Positions 1 through 5,974 of a stretch of 8,084 nucleotides of DNA are shown here, one piece after another (position 1 is the stretch's first letter; each line of letters begins with the position of its first letter). Location of the stretch: NCBI GenBank assembly GCA_934294965.1, contig CAKRAM010000039.1, positions 1-8,084 on the forward strand. The letters run 5' to 3'. This stretch comes from an uncultured Clostridia bacterium (lineage in GTDB: Bacteria > Bacillota > Clostridia > Christensenellales > CAG-314). A program made the position numbers and the translations under genes. A model generated the notes under the pieces. It saw only the letters and a program-made list of their open reading frames with translations, did no database searches and had not been told where the DNA came from.

Positions 1-662
1 GCGATGCCGAACACGCCGGCGATAACTCCCAAAAACAAAAAGGTGTATCCGCGAGCGATAAACAGTATGTTTGCCGCTACGTTGGTGGAAAAATTGGCTA
101 TTTTGGACAAACCGTTGGCGTCGGCAAGCGTCATTCTGTCCACCATCGTGAACAAAATGAGCATAAACGTGCCTGTTCCGGGGCCGAAACAACCGTCGTA
201 CACGCCTATTACAAGCGAAATTGCCGATGCGATTGCAGCCGTAACCGGGAAGGAAAACGCCGGTTTTAGGGGAGTTTCTCTCAGCGACTTGGGCATAAGC
301 ACGATGATGGCAACTATCGGCAAAATGGCAAGCATTGCAATTTTGAAAGCAGTATCGCTGATGAGCAAGGTCAACTCCGCACCCAAAAACGAGCCGCACA
401 GAGCAAACGCGATGCAAAAAGGCGCAATTTTCCAGTTGACAAAGCCTTTTACCGCATAACGAACGGTGGCTACGGCAGTGCCAAGTCCGGAGGACAGTTT
501 GTTGGTTGCCTTTGCCATATCTGCAGGAAGCCCGGCAATAAGATATGCCGGAAGGGAAATAAGCCCGCCGCCGCCGGCAACCGCGTCAATGAAGCCTGCC
601 AGCCCTACCAGCGGGCAAACGATTGCGACAAAAATCCAAAATTGATGCCAATCGTAACCCAT
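1..662 (-). CDS. TauE/SafE family membrane permease, 3' end cut off by the window
   Basis: Probable sulfite/organosulfur or other small anion permease of the TauE/SafE (YfcA-like) family in the cytoplasmic membrane; the substrate cannot be read from sequence. The visible 220 residues carry both internally repeated family signatures. AGFIDAVAGGGGLISLPAYL at about residues 22-41 is followed by the ATNKLSSGLGT segment at 52-62. VIGVYDGCFGPGTGTF at 151-166 is followed by a KIANFSTNVAANILFIARGY segment at 187-206. Hydrophobic helices fill the rest. Members usually have about 250-270 residues, so only the last helices are missing beyond the left edge. I chose the ATG at 662 because family members typically start 15-25 residues before the first glycine-rich motif. 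An in-frame ATG at 695 is the alternative. Neither has a good ribosome binding site, and the frame stays open upstream to about 870, where it resembles a second TauE tail. Family call is firm; the start is uncertain. Confidence 0.9.
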   Translation of the reverse strand, partial: MGYDWHQFWIFVAIVCPLVGLAGFIDAVAGGGGLISLPAYLIAGLPADMAKATNKLSSGLGTAVATVRYAVKGFVNWKIAPFCIAFALCGSFLGAELTLLISDTAFKIAMLAILPIVAIIVLMPKSLRETPLKPAFSFPVTAAIASAISLVIGVYDGCFGPGTGTFMLILFTMVDRMTLADANGLSKIANFSTNVAANILFIARGYTFLFLGVIAGVFGI

Positions 663-792
663 AAGCAAACTTGCGGCACCGATAACGTTAATCATAGCGA
701 TATATATGTATCCTTTGCGTAAAAATATGTAAGCGGCACCAATGTTCGATGCCGCATTTGCAACGAGTGCTTTGCCACGCCCGTTCTTCAAA
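663..792 (-). pseudogene. Possible relic of a second TauE/SafE C-terminal segment, in frame with the permease
   Basis: The permease reading frame continues upstream without a stop and translates to a segment containing KALVANAASNIGAAYIFLRK followed by GYIYIAMINVIGAAS. This resembles the second-half motif of TauE/SafE proteins. It also aligns without gaps to the same region of the neighbouring gene (KIANFSTNVAANILFIARGY and onward), sharing A, N, N, A, F, G, Y and G with many conservative changes. No start codon with a ribosome binding site lies upstream in this frame, and the resemblance fades near 790, just before a 14-bp palindrome at 807-820. I read it as the tail of a tandem paralogue whose front was lost. 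An unusual N-terminal extension of the downstream permease is the alternative. Confidence 0.4.
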
Positions 793-806
793 CAAGCGCT
801 GTTGCT

Positions 807-1010
807 ACTGCCTAGGCAGTGGAGATTTGAACTTCCCCGTACTTTGTGTGTCCAAAACAAGTTTTACTTTGAGGCAATCCCGTTAAAAGGTAGAGCATTA
901 TTATTTTCTTAATGCTCGATGTCACACAAAGTGCATAGCAGTTGTAAGTTTACCAAAGTGTTGCAGGATTTGGCAACGTTGCGATGCTGTACTTGATTGA
1001 CTCGTACAGC
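807..1010. repeat. Palindrome-rich intergenic stretch with nested inverted repeats
   Basis: The roughly 290 bases between the permease relic and the DUF1540-like gene hold no plausible gene but several perfect inverted repeats. ACTGCCTAGGCAGT is at 807-820. ACTTTGTGTG at 841-850 is matched by CACACAAAGT at 923-932. Inside that pair, GAGCATTA (893-900) and TAATGCTC (910-917) form an 8-bp stem with a 9-base loop. GCTGTAC (986-992) pairs with GTACAGC (1004-1010). On the minus strand the 893-917 hairpin is followed by TACCTTTTAA, so it could be a weak terminator for the small gene upstream. The cluster could also be a structured RNA or the remnant of a small mobile element. The structures are seen directly; their function is unknown. 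Confidence 0.6.
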
Positions 1011-1079
1011 GAGCGACGATAACGACGTTCTGCGGCTCTTGGGTGCGCTTACGACCACGAAAGTTCAAAGCGTAACTGC

Positions 1080-1229
1080 CTACTTTTCTTCGTAGTCTTT
1101 GCAATAGTGAGCCGTGTCGCAATCCTTGCAGGGAGTTACCGTAATTTTGGACAACTTGCAACAACTGTCAGTTTTGTTGTGGTGCTTGCAGGCACACACG
1201 TCGCACATGATGGTTTGATTTTTCTTCAT
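1080..1229 (-). CDS. Small cysteine-rich DUF1540-like protein (49 aa)
   Basis: Short cytosolic-type protein with no signal peptide or membrane segment, starting MKKNQTIMCDVCACKHHNKT and ending HYCKDYEEK. Eight cysteines are spaced CxxCxC...CC...CxxC...C, with an ITVTPC segment in the middle. This matches the usual DUF1540 pattern of about 40-50 residues with an early C-x-V-x-x-C pair, a central cysteine, an I-x-V strand and a late cysteine pair. DUF1540 proteins are common in clostridia and presumed metal-binding, but have no established role. The start is well supported: AGGAGG lies 6 bases before the ATG. The ribosome binding site partly sits in a small hairpin (1231-1256). The gene lies about 120 bases downstream of rplI on the same strand, with no clear terminator between, so cotranscription is possible. 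Family assignment is likely but based on pattern only. Confidence 0.8.
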   Translation of the reverse strand: MKKNQTIMCDVCACKHHNKTDSCCKLSKITVTPCKDCDTAHYCKDYEEK

Positions 1230-1230
1230 G

Positions 1231-1256
1231 CCACACCTCCTGTGCTTCTAGTGTGG
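1231..1256 (-). promoter_or_regulatory. Hairpin overlapping the ribosome binding site of the DUF1540-like gene
   Basis: On the minus strand CCACAC (from 1256) pairs perfectly with GTGTGG (ending at 1231), with a 14-base loop that contains most of AGGAGG. The last base or two of the purine-rich site fall in the 3' arm, and the start codon follows one base after the stem. Such a structure could dampen translation initiation. The stem is only 6 bp, so control is an inference. Confidence 0.4.
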
Positions 1257-1348
1257 ACCAAACGCCCAAGATGAATACCACCGCGCATGCAATTTTTGCC
1301 AAGACGGACAAAAAACCGTATTGCAAGCAAACGACCGTGAAACGCGCG

Positions 1349-1789
1349 CTACTCCACGACGACGGTTATGGACGAAGAAACTTCCGCGTACATTTTTACA
1401 GTGATTTTGTACGTGCCGAAAGAACGAATCGGACCGCCCATGACGATTTGCTTTTTATCCACGGTATAGCCCATTTTGTTTAGCTCGTCGGCAATTTCCT
1501 TGCCGGTTACGCTGCCGTACATTTTGCCGCCCTGCACGCCTTTGGGAGCGGTGATTGTGACCGTTGCGCCGTTAAGTCTTTTTGCCGCGTCGATTGCAGC
1601 TTGCTTTTCTTCGGCTTTTTGACGCTCCACCGCTTTTTGGTGAATTGCCACCGAATTGATTGTATCGGCCGTGGCAACCTTGCCCAAACCTTTTTTGACT
1701 AGAAAATTGTTTGCGTATCCGTCGGACACGTCGACAATTTCGCCTTTTTTGCCTTGACCTTTTACGTCCGCCAAAAGTAAAATTTTCAT
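1349..1789 (-). CDS. rplI: Large-subunit ribosomal protein bL9
   Basis: Ribosomal protein bL9, which binds 23S rRNA near the base of the L1 stalk and reaches across the 50S surface. The 146 residues match the usual length of about 148. The N-terminal RNA-binding domain is clear in the opening MKILLLADVKGQGKKGEIVD and in the conserved DGYANNFLVKKGLG segment (about 24-37). A charged connecting helix follows at about 45-75. The C-terminal domain has the GKMYGSVTGKEIADEL segment (about 87-102) and ends in alternating beta-strand residues. GGAGG lies shortly before the ATG, and a near-perfect sigma-A promoter is found upstream. The common partners of rplI in Firmicutes (a GdpP-type phosphodiesterase upstream, dnaB downstream, or rpsF-ssb-rpsR) are absent. 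The gene therefore appears to be its own unit, perhaps with the small DUF1540-like gene. Confidence 0.97.
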   Translation of the reverse strand: MKILLLADVKGQGKKGEIVDVSDGYANNFLVKKGLGKVATADTINSVAIHQKAVERQKAEEKQAAIDAAKRLNGATVTITAPKGVQGGKMYGSVTGKEIADELNKMGYTVDKKQIVMGGPIRSFGTYKITVKMYAEVSSSITVVVE

Positions 1790-1844
1790 ATTTAACCTCC
1801 GTAACGAAAATCTTGCCGCGAGAAAGACCTATATGTACTAATAA

Positions 1845-1873
1845 ATTATACAACTAAATCGGCGTATCGTCAA
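1845..1873 (-). promoter_or_regulatory. Sigma-A type promoter of rplI
   Basis: On the minus strand a TTGACG -35 box (1868-1873) and a perfect TATAAT -10 box (1845-1850) are separated by exactly 17 bases. The predicted start of transcription is near 1838, leaving a leader of about 50 bases that ends in the GGAGG of rplI. Confidence 0.85.
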
Positions 1874-2204
1874 CCCGTCGCGTTTTGTTTTTAAGATAAA
1901 CAAACATATTTTGCGCACGATTTTGTCGGCGACAAAGCCAATCAGACAGACACACATTTTGTCGGACGCTGCAACGTACGCACAAACACATAAGGAAATT
2001 TGTTACGCCGCTATGTTTCTTTGCTATTATGCGGCACGGTAATAGCCGCACTATATTGCAAATTAAAGCCGCTTTATTTGTGTATTTGGATTGCAAAATC
2101 GTTTTGGTTCCACAAGAGTTTTGCCGCATGATTGCATTTTGAACGGTTTGCCGCATAGCTAGGGCAAAGAACAAACATACTAAACGCAAACAGGAGGTAA
2201 ACTT
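1874..2204. other. Divergent intergenic region between rplI and the MBG/YDG gene
   Basis: About 330 AT-rich bases with no credible gene. An open frame on the minus strand at 1854-2189 has no ribosome binding site, is rich in C, R and Q, and would cover the rplI promoter, so I discount it. Visible structures are the palindrome TTTGTCG-G-CGACAAA at 1922-1936, a further TTTGTCG at 1958-1964, and GCGGC...GCCGC arms near 2031-2050. I could not place a convincing promoter for the rightward gene. Its ribosome binding site AGGAGGT is at 2192-2198. Confidence 0.6.
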
Positions 2205-3326
2205 ATGAGCAAATCTTCAAAAAACAACTACTACGAGGATAAATCCGACGTTATAGTGGGAATAATCGCGCTGGTGATCATCGCAATGATGTTCGTTTGG
2301 ATGATTATTGCCGCAAACAACGGAAGCAGATACGTAGGCAAAATAGTAACCGCCGAGGAAGTTAGGCGAGGCAGCGCAACCACGCTGGAATACAAAACCA
2401 ACCGCCCTATGAAGAAAGGCGAAACGGTAACTTGGTTTGTGGACGGGCAACAGGTCGGCAGGTACGTGGTCGGCAGCGAAAACACGGTGGAATACACGCC
2501 GGTCAACTGCGGAACGCACGTTTTGGAAGCAAGGATTGGAAAATCTTTCAAAAAAACCGTGCAAATGAACGTGTTACCGCCCAAACTTGACGTTATTGCT
2601 CAGGACGAAACGATAACTTACGGCGACGAATTGCCCGAATTCTGTTGCGATGCGCAAGGATTTTTGGATTGCGACGAACCGTGCAACGATTGGACTTGCG
2701 CCTGCACCGATGCCGAAGGTAAAATTGCGGTAGGCACGTACTCCATTGACGTGTGCGGCGATTGCAAGTACAAGGACTACGAAGTTGAGAGCCACTCCGC
2801 CACGCTTACCGTTTTGCCCAAGGCTGTTTCGGCATGCGAAGTTTACAAAACATACGACAAAACAGACAAATGTCAAACGATGTTTAAGTTGTGCGGCGTG
2901 ATTGAAGGGGACGACGTCGTTGCCGTGTGCGACTTTGCCAAATTTGCCGACAAAAACGCAGGCGAACAAACTATTGTTGCAACCAACGTGCGACTTGAAG
3001 GGCGCGACGCATCCAACTACGTTTTAGAAGGGGAAATTGTCGGCAAAATTTTGCCCAAGCCGCTTTCGGTTGTGGGAATTTCCGCCAAAAACAAAGCATA
3101 CGACGGAACGACAAAAGCAACTTTGAACAGCCTTGGAACGCTTGTGGGCGTTTTGCCGGGGGATAACGTTGCAATTGGAGGAATGGAAGCGCGCTTCGAC
3201 GACTCCGAACCGGGCGCAAGATCGATTGGCATAGAGGCAACACTGGTAGGTGCAGACAAAAACAACTACGTTTTGAAAGACTTTGTTTTGCCCGACGCCG
3301 AGATATTTGAACCAAGCGAACAATAG
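2205..3326 (+). CDS. Membrane-anchored protein with Ig-like, MBG and YDG repeat domains
   Basis: Probable cell-surface protein of 373 residues. A short charged N-terminus is followed by one hydrophobic segment at about 15-37, likely an uncleaved signal anchor that leaves the rest outside. Residues 43-125 look like an Ig-type beta domain (TVTWFVDGQQVGRYVV). About 126-206 is an MBG-type domain with the ITYGDELPE signature and a closing LTVLPK strand. Two YDG-type repeats follow: 207-283 (KTYDKT, DASNYVLEG) and 284-368 (KAYDGTTKATL, DKNNYVLKD). These domains are known as tandem modules of bacterial surface proteins; no catalytic residues are visible. There is no LPxTG sorting signal. The MBG domain and first YDG repeat carry at least a dozen cysteines, whereas the last repeat has none. 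AGGAGGT lies 6 bases before the ATG. No terminator follows, so reading through into the next gene is possible. Ligand and role are unknown. Confidence 0.85.
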   Translation: MSKSSKNNYYEDKSDVIVGIIALVIIAMMFVWMIIAANNGSRYVGKIVTAEEVRRGSATTLEYKTNRPMKKGETVTWFVDGQQVGRYVVGSENTVEYTPVNCGTHVLEARIGKSFKKTVQMNVLPPKLDVIAQDETITYGDELPEFCCDAQGFLDCDEPCNDWTCACTDAEGKIAVGTYSIDVCGDCKYKDYEVESHSATLTVLPKAVSACEVYKTYDKTDKCQTMFKLCGVIEGDDVVAVCDFAKFADKNAGEQTIVATNVRLEGRDASNYVLEGEIVGKILPKPLSVVGISAKNKAYDGTTKATLNSLGTLVGVLPGDNVAIGGMEARFDDSEPGARSIGIEATLVGADKNNYVLKDFVLPDAEIFEPSEQ

Positions 3327-3350
3327 TTTTGTCGATTTTGTCGTAATACA

Positions 3351-3379
3351 TTGCAATTTGTCGAAAAATGTATTATAAT
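3351..3379 (+). promoter_or_regulatory. Sigma-A type promoter before the SHOCT-tail membrane protein gene
   Basis: TTGCAA (3351-3356) and a perfect TATAAT (3374-3379) are separated by 17 bases. A start near 3386 would give a leader of about 38 bases. Three TTTGTCG heptamers lie at 3328-3334, 3337-3343 and 3357-3363, the last inside the promoter spacer. The gene can therefore be expressed independently of the MBG/YDG gene just upstream. Confidence 0.8.
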
Positions 3380-3395
3380 CGTAACAATATCGAAT

Positions 3396-3407
3396 GAGCA
3401 ATTGCTC
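3396..3407 (+). promoter_or_regulatory. Perfect 12-bp palindrome in the 5' leader
   Basis: GAGCAATTGCTC sits about 10 bases downstream of the predicted transcription start and directly before the AAAGGAG ribosome binding site. Its position fits a dimeric repressor operator or a small hairpin affecting ribosome access. I do not recognise the site as that of a known regulator. Confidence 0.45.
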
Positions 3408-3423
3408 TTAAAAGGAGAATTCG

Positions 3424-4152
3424 ATGACGAAACGTAGATCGACGCAAATTTTTACTGCCTCTTTGACTGCGATTTCGGCGGCGATTACAGCCGCTATTGC
3501 CGTGTTGCTTTCGGTAACGATTGCAGGCTCTTCCGATTACGGAATTATCGGCAACGTTTACAAGGCAACCCTAACGGTTTTGGAAACGTTTAACCTGCAA
3601 AGCGACTACGCATTGCCCTACTACTTGCTGTTTTACGCAATGCCGACGGTTTTGTCGCTGTGCGCCGCAGTGATTTTGTTCTCCAAGGATAACGGCTCGC
3701 AAGTTAAGTACGTTGTGGGAAACGCTTTTGCACTTTCCGCTACACTGGTGGTTGCTGCTTCGTCATGCGCTTTGACGCTGGGATTGCGCGCAAACGGAAT
3801 TGCTTGGTGGTGGCTGTTTGCCGTAGCGTTCGGATTGTTTTTCGTTGTCAACTTCACCGTGATTTTGATTTGCATTTTTGCAAAAGCCCCCGCTATTGTT
3901 TCCGCCGACGATATGAGCAACGTCTTGTTGACGCAAATTGACGAAATTGAGGTTGAAGAAACCGAACAAAACGAATACGCCGAAAACTCCGCCGTGGCAA
4001 AACGCATTTCCAAACTTAAGGCGTTGTACGACAATTACAGCGTGCTGACAAAAGAAGAATACGAAGCGCTTGTGAACAAGTACTTGCAGGAAGAACAAAA
4101 CACGGCCGCAGTGCAAGTTGAAGTTGTCGTAGAAACGGACGCGGGCAAATAA
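3424..4152 (+). CDS. Four-helix membrane protein with a SHOCT-like C-terminal tail
   Basis: Uncharacterised integral membrane protein of 242 residues. Hydrophobic segments lie at about 10-34, 63-86, 97-120 and 127-152, with a WWW cluster at 128-130 leading the last helix. An acidic cytosolic linker (about 170-190, IDEIEVEETEQNEY) leads to a SHOCT-like motif at about 192-221 (KLKALYDNYSVLTKEEYEAL). SHOCT motifs are short helical tails on many bacterial membrane proteins and are thought to mediate oligomerisation or partner binding. No enzyme signature is visible. The start is supported by AAAGGAG about 8 bases upstream and by a consensus promoter with 17-bp spacing. It lies about 100 bases after the MBG/YDG gene and is closed by a strong terminator, so the two could form a short surface/membrane unit with an internal promoter. 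The helix count and SHOCT call are likely; the function is unknown. Confidence 0.85.
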   Translation: MTKRRSTQIFTASLTAISAAITAAIAVLLSVTIAGSSDYGIIGNVYKATLTVLETFNLQSDYALPYYLLFYAMPTVLSLCAAVILFSKDNGSQVKYVVGNAFALSATLVVAASSCALTLGLRANGIAWWWLFAVAFGLFFVVNFTVILICIFAKAPAIVSADDMSNVLLTQIDEIEVEETEQNEYAENSAVAKRISKLKALYDNYSVLTKEEYEALVNKYLQEEQNTAAVQVEVVVETDAGK

Positions 4153-4168
4153 AACATCTAAAAATATA

Positions 4169-4200
4169 GGTCGTTGCCAAAATCGGCAGCGACCTTTTTT
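4169..4200 (+). terminator. Rho-independent terminator
   Basis: GGTCGTTGCC and GGCAGCGACC form a 10-bp stem with one G-U pair and a 6-base loop, followed at once by TTTTTT. It starts 16 bases after the stop codon of the plus-strand membrane protein gene and lies between two convergent genes. The opposite direction has only a poor T tract, so it mainly serves the rightward transcript. Confidence 0.92.
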
Positions 4201-4211
4201 GTTTCTCTAAT

Positions 4212-4739
4212 TTAGTTTCGAACGCTCTGTGCGCGCGCGTTACGTATTTGCTTATCCAGTGCAATTACGTTTTGGCGATTCTCCTCGGATATGCACCCGA
4301 AAGGCACAACGTAGGTGTTCCCGTTAAGCGTGGCAATCTTTGCGTACGTTTTTTCCACTTCGATAAGGTTGATTCTTTCCGACGTGCAGTACGGCTTACC
4401 GCGTCGCACCGCTTGCAACGTCAAATTGCACTCGCCCGTTTCGTCCGAAATGAAACTGACGGTAATTTGCCCGCGCAATCCTACGTTTATGCCGGCAAAA
4501 AGCAACACGAACGGCGATGCTACGACAAGCAGCAACGATGCATAAAACAGCAAAAGCCCCACCGTGAACCTATTTGAACCGCCGAAAGTAAAATCGCTCA
4601 TAGCAAACAACACTATGACCGAAACTACCAACAGCACGGCGGCGATTATCAACGTCCAAACGAAGGCTCGAAGTTTTAACTTAAGAGTGTCGGCAAATTT
4701 GCCCTTATATTTTGACGGAAACGAAAAGGTAAAGTTCAT
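4212..4739 (-). CDS. YcxB-like membrane protein, two transmembrane helices
   Basis: Uncharacterised 175-residue protein. A basic N-terminus (FPSKYKGKFADTLKLKLRAF) precedes two hydrophobic segments at about 25-47 and 58-85. A soluble C-terminal domain of about 90 residues follows. It is beta-rich (QITVSFISDETGECNLTLQA), then has a charged INLIEVEKTYAKIATLNGNT stretch, a YVVPFGCIS strand and a final helix. The order of a short N-terminal region, a helix pair and a PH-like domain whose last strand reads 'V-P-x-x-x-[IF]-S-E-E' and is followed by a helix recalls the YcxB-like family, which has no firm function. GGAGG lies about 6 bases before the ATG. The gene converges on the terminator at 4169-4200 and is separated from the next minus-strand gene by that gene's own terminator, so it is probably transcribed alone. 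The YcxB assignment is tentative. Confidence 0.78.
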   Translation of the reverse strand: MNFTFSFPSKYKGKFADTLKLKLRAFVWTLIIAAVLLVVSVIVLFAMSDFTFGGSNRFTVGLLLFYASLLLVVASPFVLLFAGINVGLRGQITVSFISDETGECNLTLQAVRRGKPYCTSERINLIEVEKTYAKIATLNGNTYVVPFGCISEENRQNVIALDKQIRNARAQSVRN

Positions 4740-4769
4740 TGCTTCCTCCGAAAGTGCAACGAGAATAAA

Positions 4770-4795
4770 CCAAAATTTTGTATTTTGGACAATGC
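4770..4795 (-). promoter_or_regulatory. Weak promoter with an overlapping inverted repeat, before the YcxB-like gene
   Basis: On the minus strand TTGTCC is followed after 17 bases by TTTATT, a passable -35/-10 pair about 25 bases before the ribosome binding site. The spacer and flank contain a perfect 7-bp inverted repeat, CCAAAAT (4770-4776) and ATTTTGG (4782-4788), with a 5-base centre. The repeat could bind a regulator; the promoter itself is weak. Confidence 0.35.
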
Positions 4796-4869
4796 GACGC
4801 AGTTAAAGCTTAACTGTGATTGCATCACTTTGGCACGACAATACACTACCACAATGCGCGGCAAATGTC

Positions 4870-4908
4870 AAAACAAAAACCGCTGCAAAGCCAATGCAAT
4901 GCAGCGGT
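4870..4908 (-). terminator. Rho-independent terminator of the acidic-linker protein gene
   Basis: Read on the minus strand, ACCGCTGCA and TGCAGCGGT form a perfect 9-bp stem with a 12-base loop, followed directly by TTTTGTTTT. It lies about 40 bases after the stop codon of the upstream gene (stop at 4949). Confidence 0.88.
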
Positions 4909-4948
4909 ATATTCGTTGTTTGTTGACGATAGTTTTCGGAGCAAACCG

Positions 4949-5974
4949 TTACTTACGCATGGAGAATGCTTCGGTTACGAGTGTTGCTTCCGGAGTAATT
5001 TCGCCGTCGATAACCTTGATTTTGATAAGTCCTTTGTTGATAAGGCGATCCATCGGTTCGTTTTCGAATTTTGTTTCCGAAGTTACGGTAACTTCCTTTT
5101 GGAAAGGAATTTCGAACTTGTTGCAAACTGCATCTACAAGTTCCAAAGCAAACTTCAAACCACGTTCGGACTTAACTTTGATGTAGCAAGGCGTAGCGGC
5201 GTACTTCTTTTTGTCGGAAACGTCGGTTGCATAGTATTTATCTGCAACTTCGTCGGCATCCAAAGCCAAATACAAGCGCAACGTTTTGCCGCGAATAACC
5301 ATTTTTGCAAGAGCGGTACGGCCGCGGTTGAACGCGGTGTAAGCCCAACTCACGCGGGAGTTGACTTTGCGATAGGACAAAAATCTATCCGTAATGCGTT
5401 GATAGTAAATTTTGGTTTCTTCGCTTGCGCCGCAAAGTTTTGCCATGAAAGACTTGGAATAGCGCACAACAACGACTTTGCCTTGAACGACCATTTCGCC
5501 GCTTTCTTCGCCGTCGTCTTCCGATTCGCTTTCTTCACCGTCGCTTTCTTCGGCTTCGGCAGCGGGTTTATCTTCTACAACTTCTTCCACAGTTTCTTGA
5601 GCGGGTTCGGTTGCTTCTTCAACAACTTCTTCCACGACTTCTTCGACGGGTTCTTCGGTTGCTTCTTCAACCAGTTCTTCCGTAACTTCCTCTGCTTCTT
5701 CGGCAGCGGCTTGTTCCGTAACGGGTTCTGCTTCGGGTTGCGCCGGCGTTTCTTCTACTGCTTCTTCCTGCGCCACCGTGGCAGCGGGTTCTTCTTGTGT
5801 TACTACGGTTTGTTCTTGCTTTTTGCAAGGCAAATCGTGCGTTTTGTAGTATTTAACGGTGCTGACAATACAATATGCCAAGAATCCGACCAAAACTACG
5901 CCGACAACGCTAAATTGCCAAACGGGAACAAATTCCGAAAGCAACAAACCGACAAAAGTGTTTAATATCGTCAT
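4949..5974 (-). CDS. Single-pass membrane protein with acidic E/A/P-rich linker and conserved C-terminal domain
   Basis: Uncharacterised protein of 341 residues. The frame extends 25 codons further upstream, but I place the start at 5974 because GGAGG lies 6 bases before that ATG and the extra codons would have no ribosome binding site. One hydrophobic segment (about 17-41) is followed by KYYK, suggesting that the long C-terminal part is cytosolic. Residues 52-160 are low-complexity and strongly acidic, with repeated EEVVEE/EEATE units. Residues 165-341 form a folded, basic region with SKSFMAKL, RFLSYRKVNSRVSW, FNRGRTALAKMVIRGKTLRL and YLALDADEVADKYY segments. I recall this segment pattern from many uncharacterised clostridial proteins, in one or several copies, but know no named function. 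The basic domain plus acidic tether suggests scaffolding or nucleic acid or partner binding at the membrane; that is speculation. It has its own promoter and terminator, so it is monocistronic. Confidence 0.88.
   Translation of the reverse strand: MTILNTFVGLLLSEFVPVWQFSVVGVVLVGFLAYCIVSTVKYYKTHDLPCKKQEQTVVTQEEPAATVAQEEAVEETPAQPEAEPVTEQAAAEEAEEVTEELVEEATEEPVEEVVEEVVEEATEPAQETVEEVVEDKPAAEAEESDGEESESEDDGEESGEMVVQGKVVVVRYSKSFMAKLCGASEETKIYYQRITDRFLSYRKVNSRVSWAYTAFNRGRTALAKMVIRGKTLRLYLALDADEVADKYYATDVSDKKKYAATPCYIKVKSERGLKFALELVDAVCNKFEIPFQKEVTVTSETKFENEPMDRLINKGLIKIKVIDGEITPEATLVTEAFSMRK

Noticed and set aside
4..459. 151-codon plus-strand open frame
   Set aside because: It lies antisense to the TauE/SafE permease, whose glycine-rich signatures on the minus strand are unmistakable.
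884..932. Possible tRNA: GGTAGAGCA resembles a D-arm
   Set aside because: The following bases form a simple 8-bp hairpin instead of an anticodon arm, and no T-arm or acceptor stem on the same strand completes a tRNA.
922..1164. 80-codon minus-strand open frame
   Set aside because: It overlaps the DUF1540-like gene in another frame, has no ribosome binding site, and has a composition like random translation.
1305..1320. Possible rplI terminator, ACGG/CCGT with a T run
   Set aside because: The stem is only 4 bp and the T run lies in the loop, not after the stem.
5560..5800. Tandem nucleotide repeat or CRISPR-like array (recurring CTTCTTC)
   Set aside because: The periodicity comes from glutamate codons in the acidic linker; there are no spacers of constant length or conserved direct repeats.
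4820..5965. 381-codon plus-strand open frame, rich in F, G and N
   Set aside because: It is the antisense of the acidic-linker protein gene: the phenylalanine-rich runs mirror glutamate codons. The minus-strand gene has a ribosome binding site, promoter and terminator.
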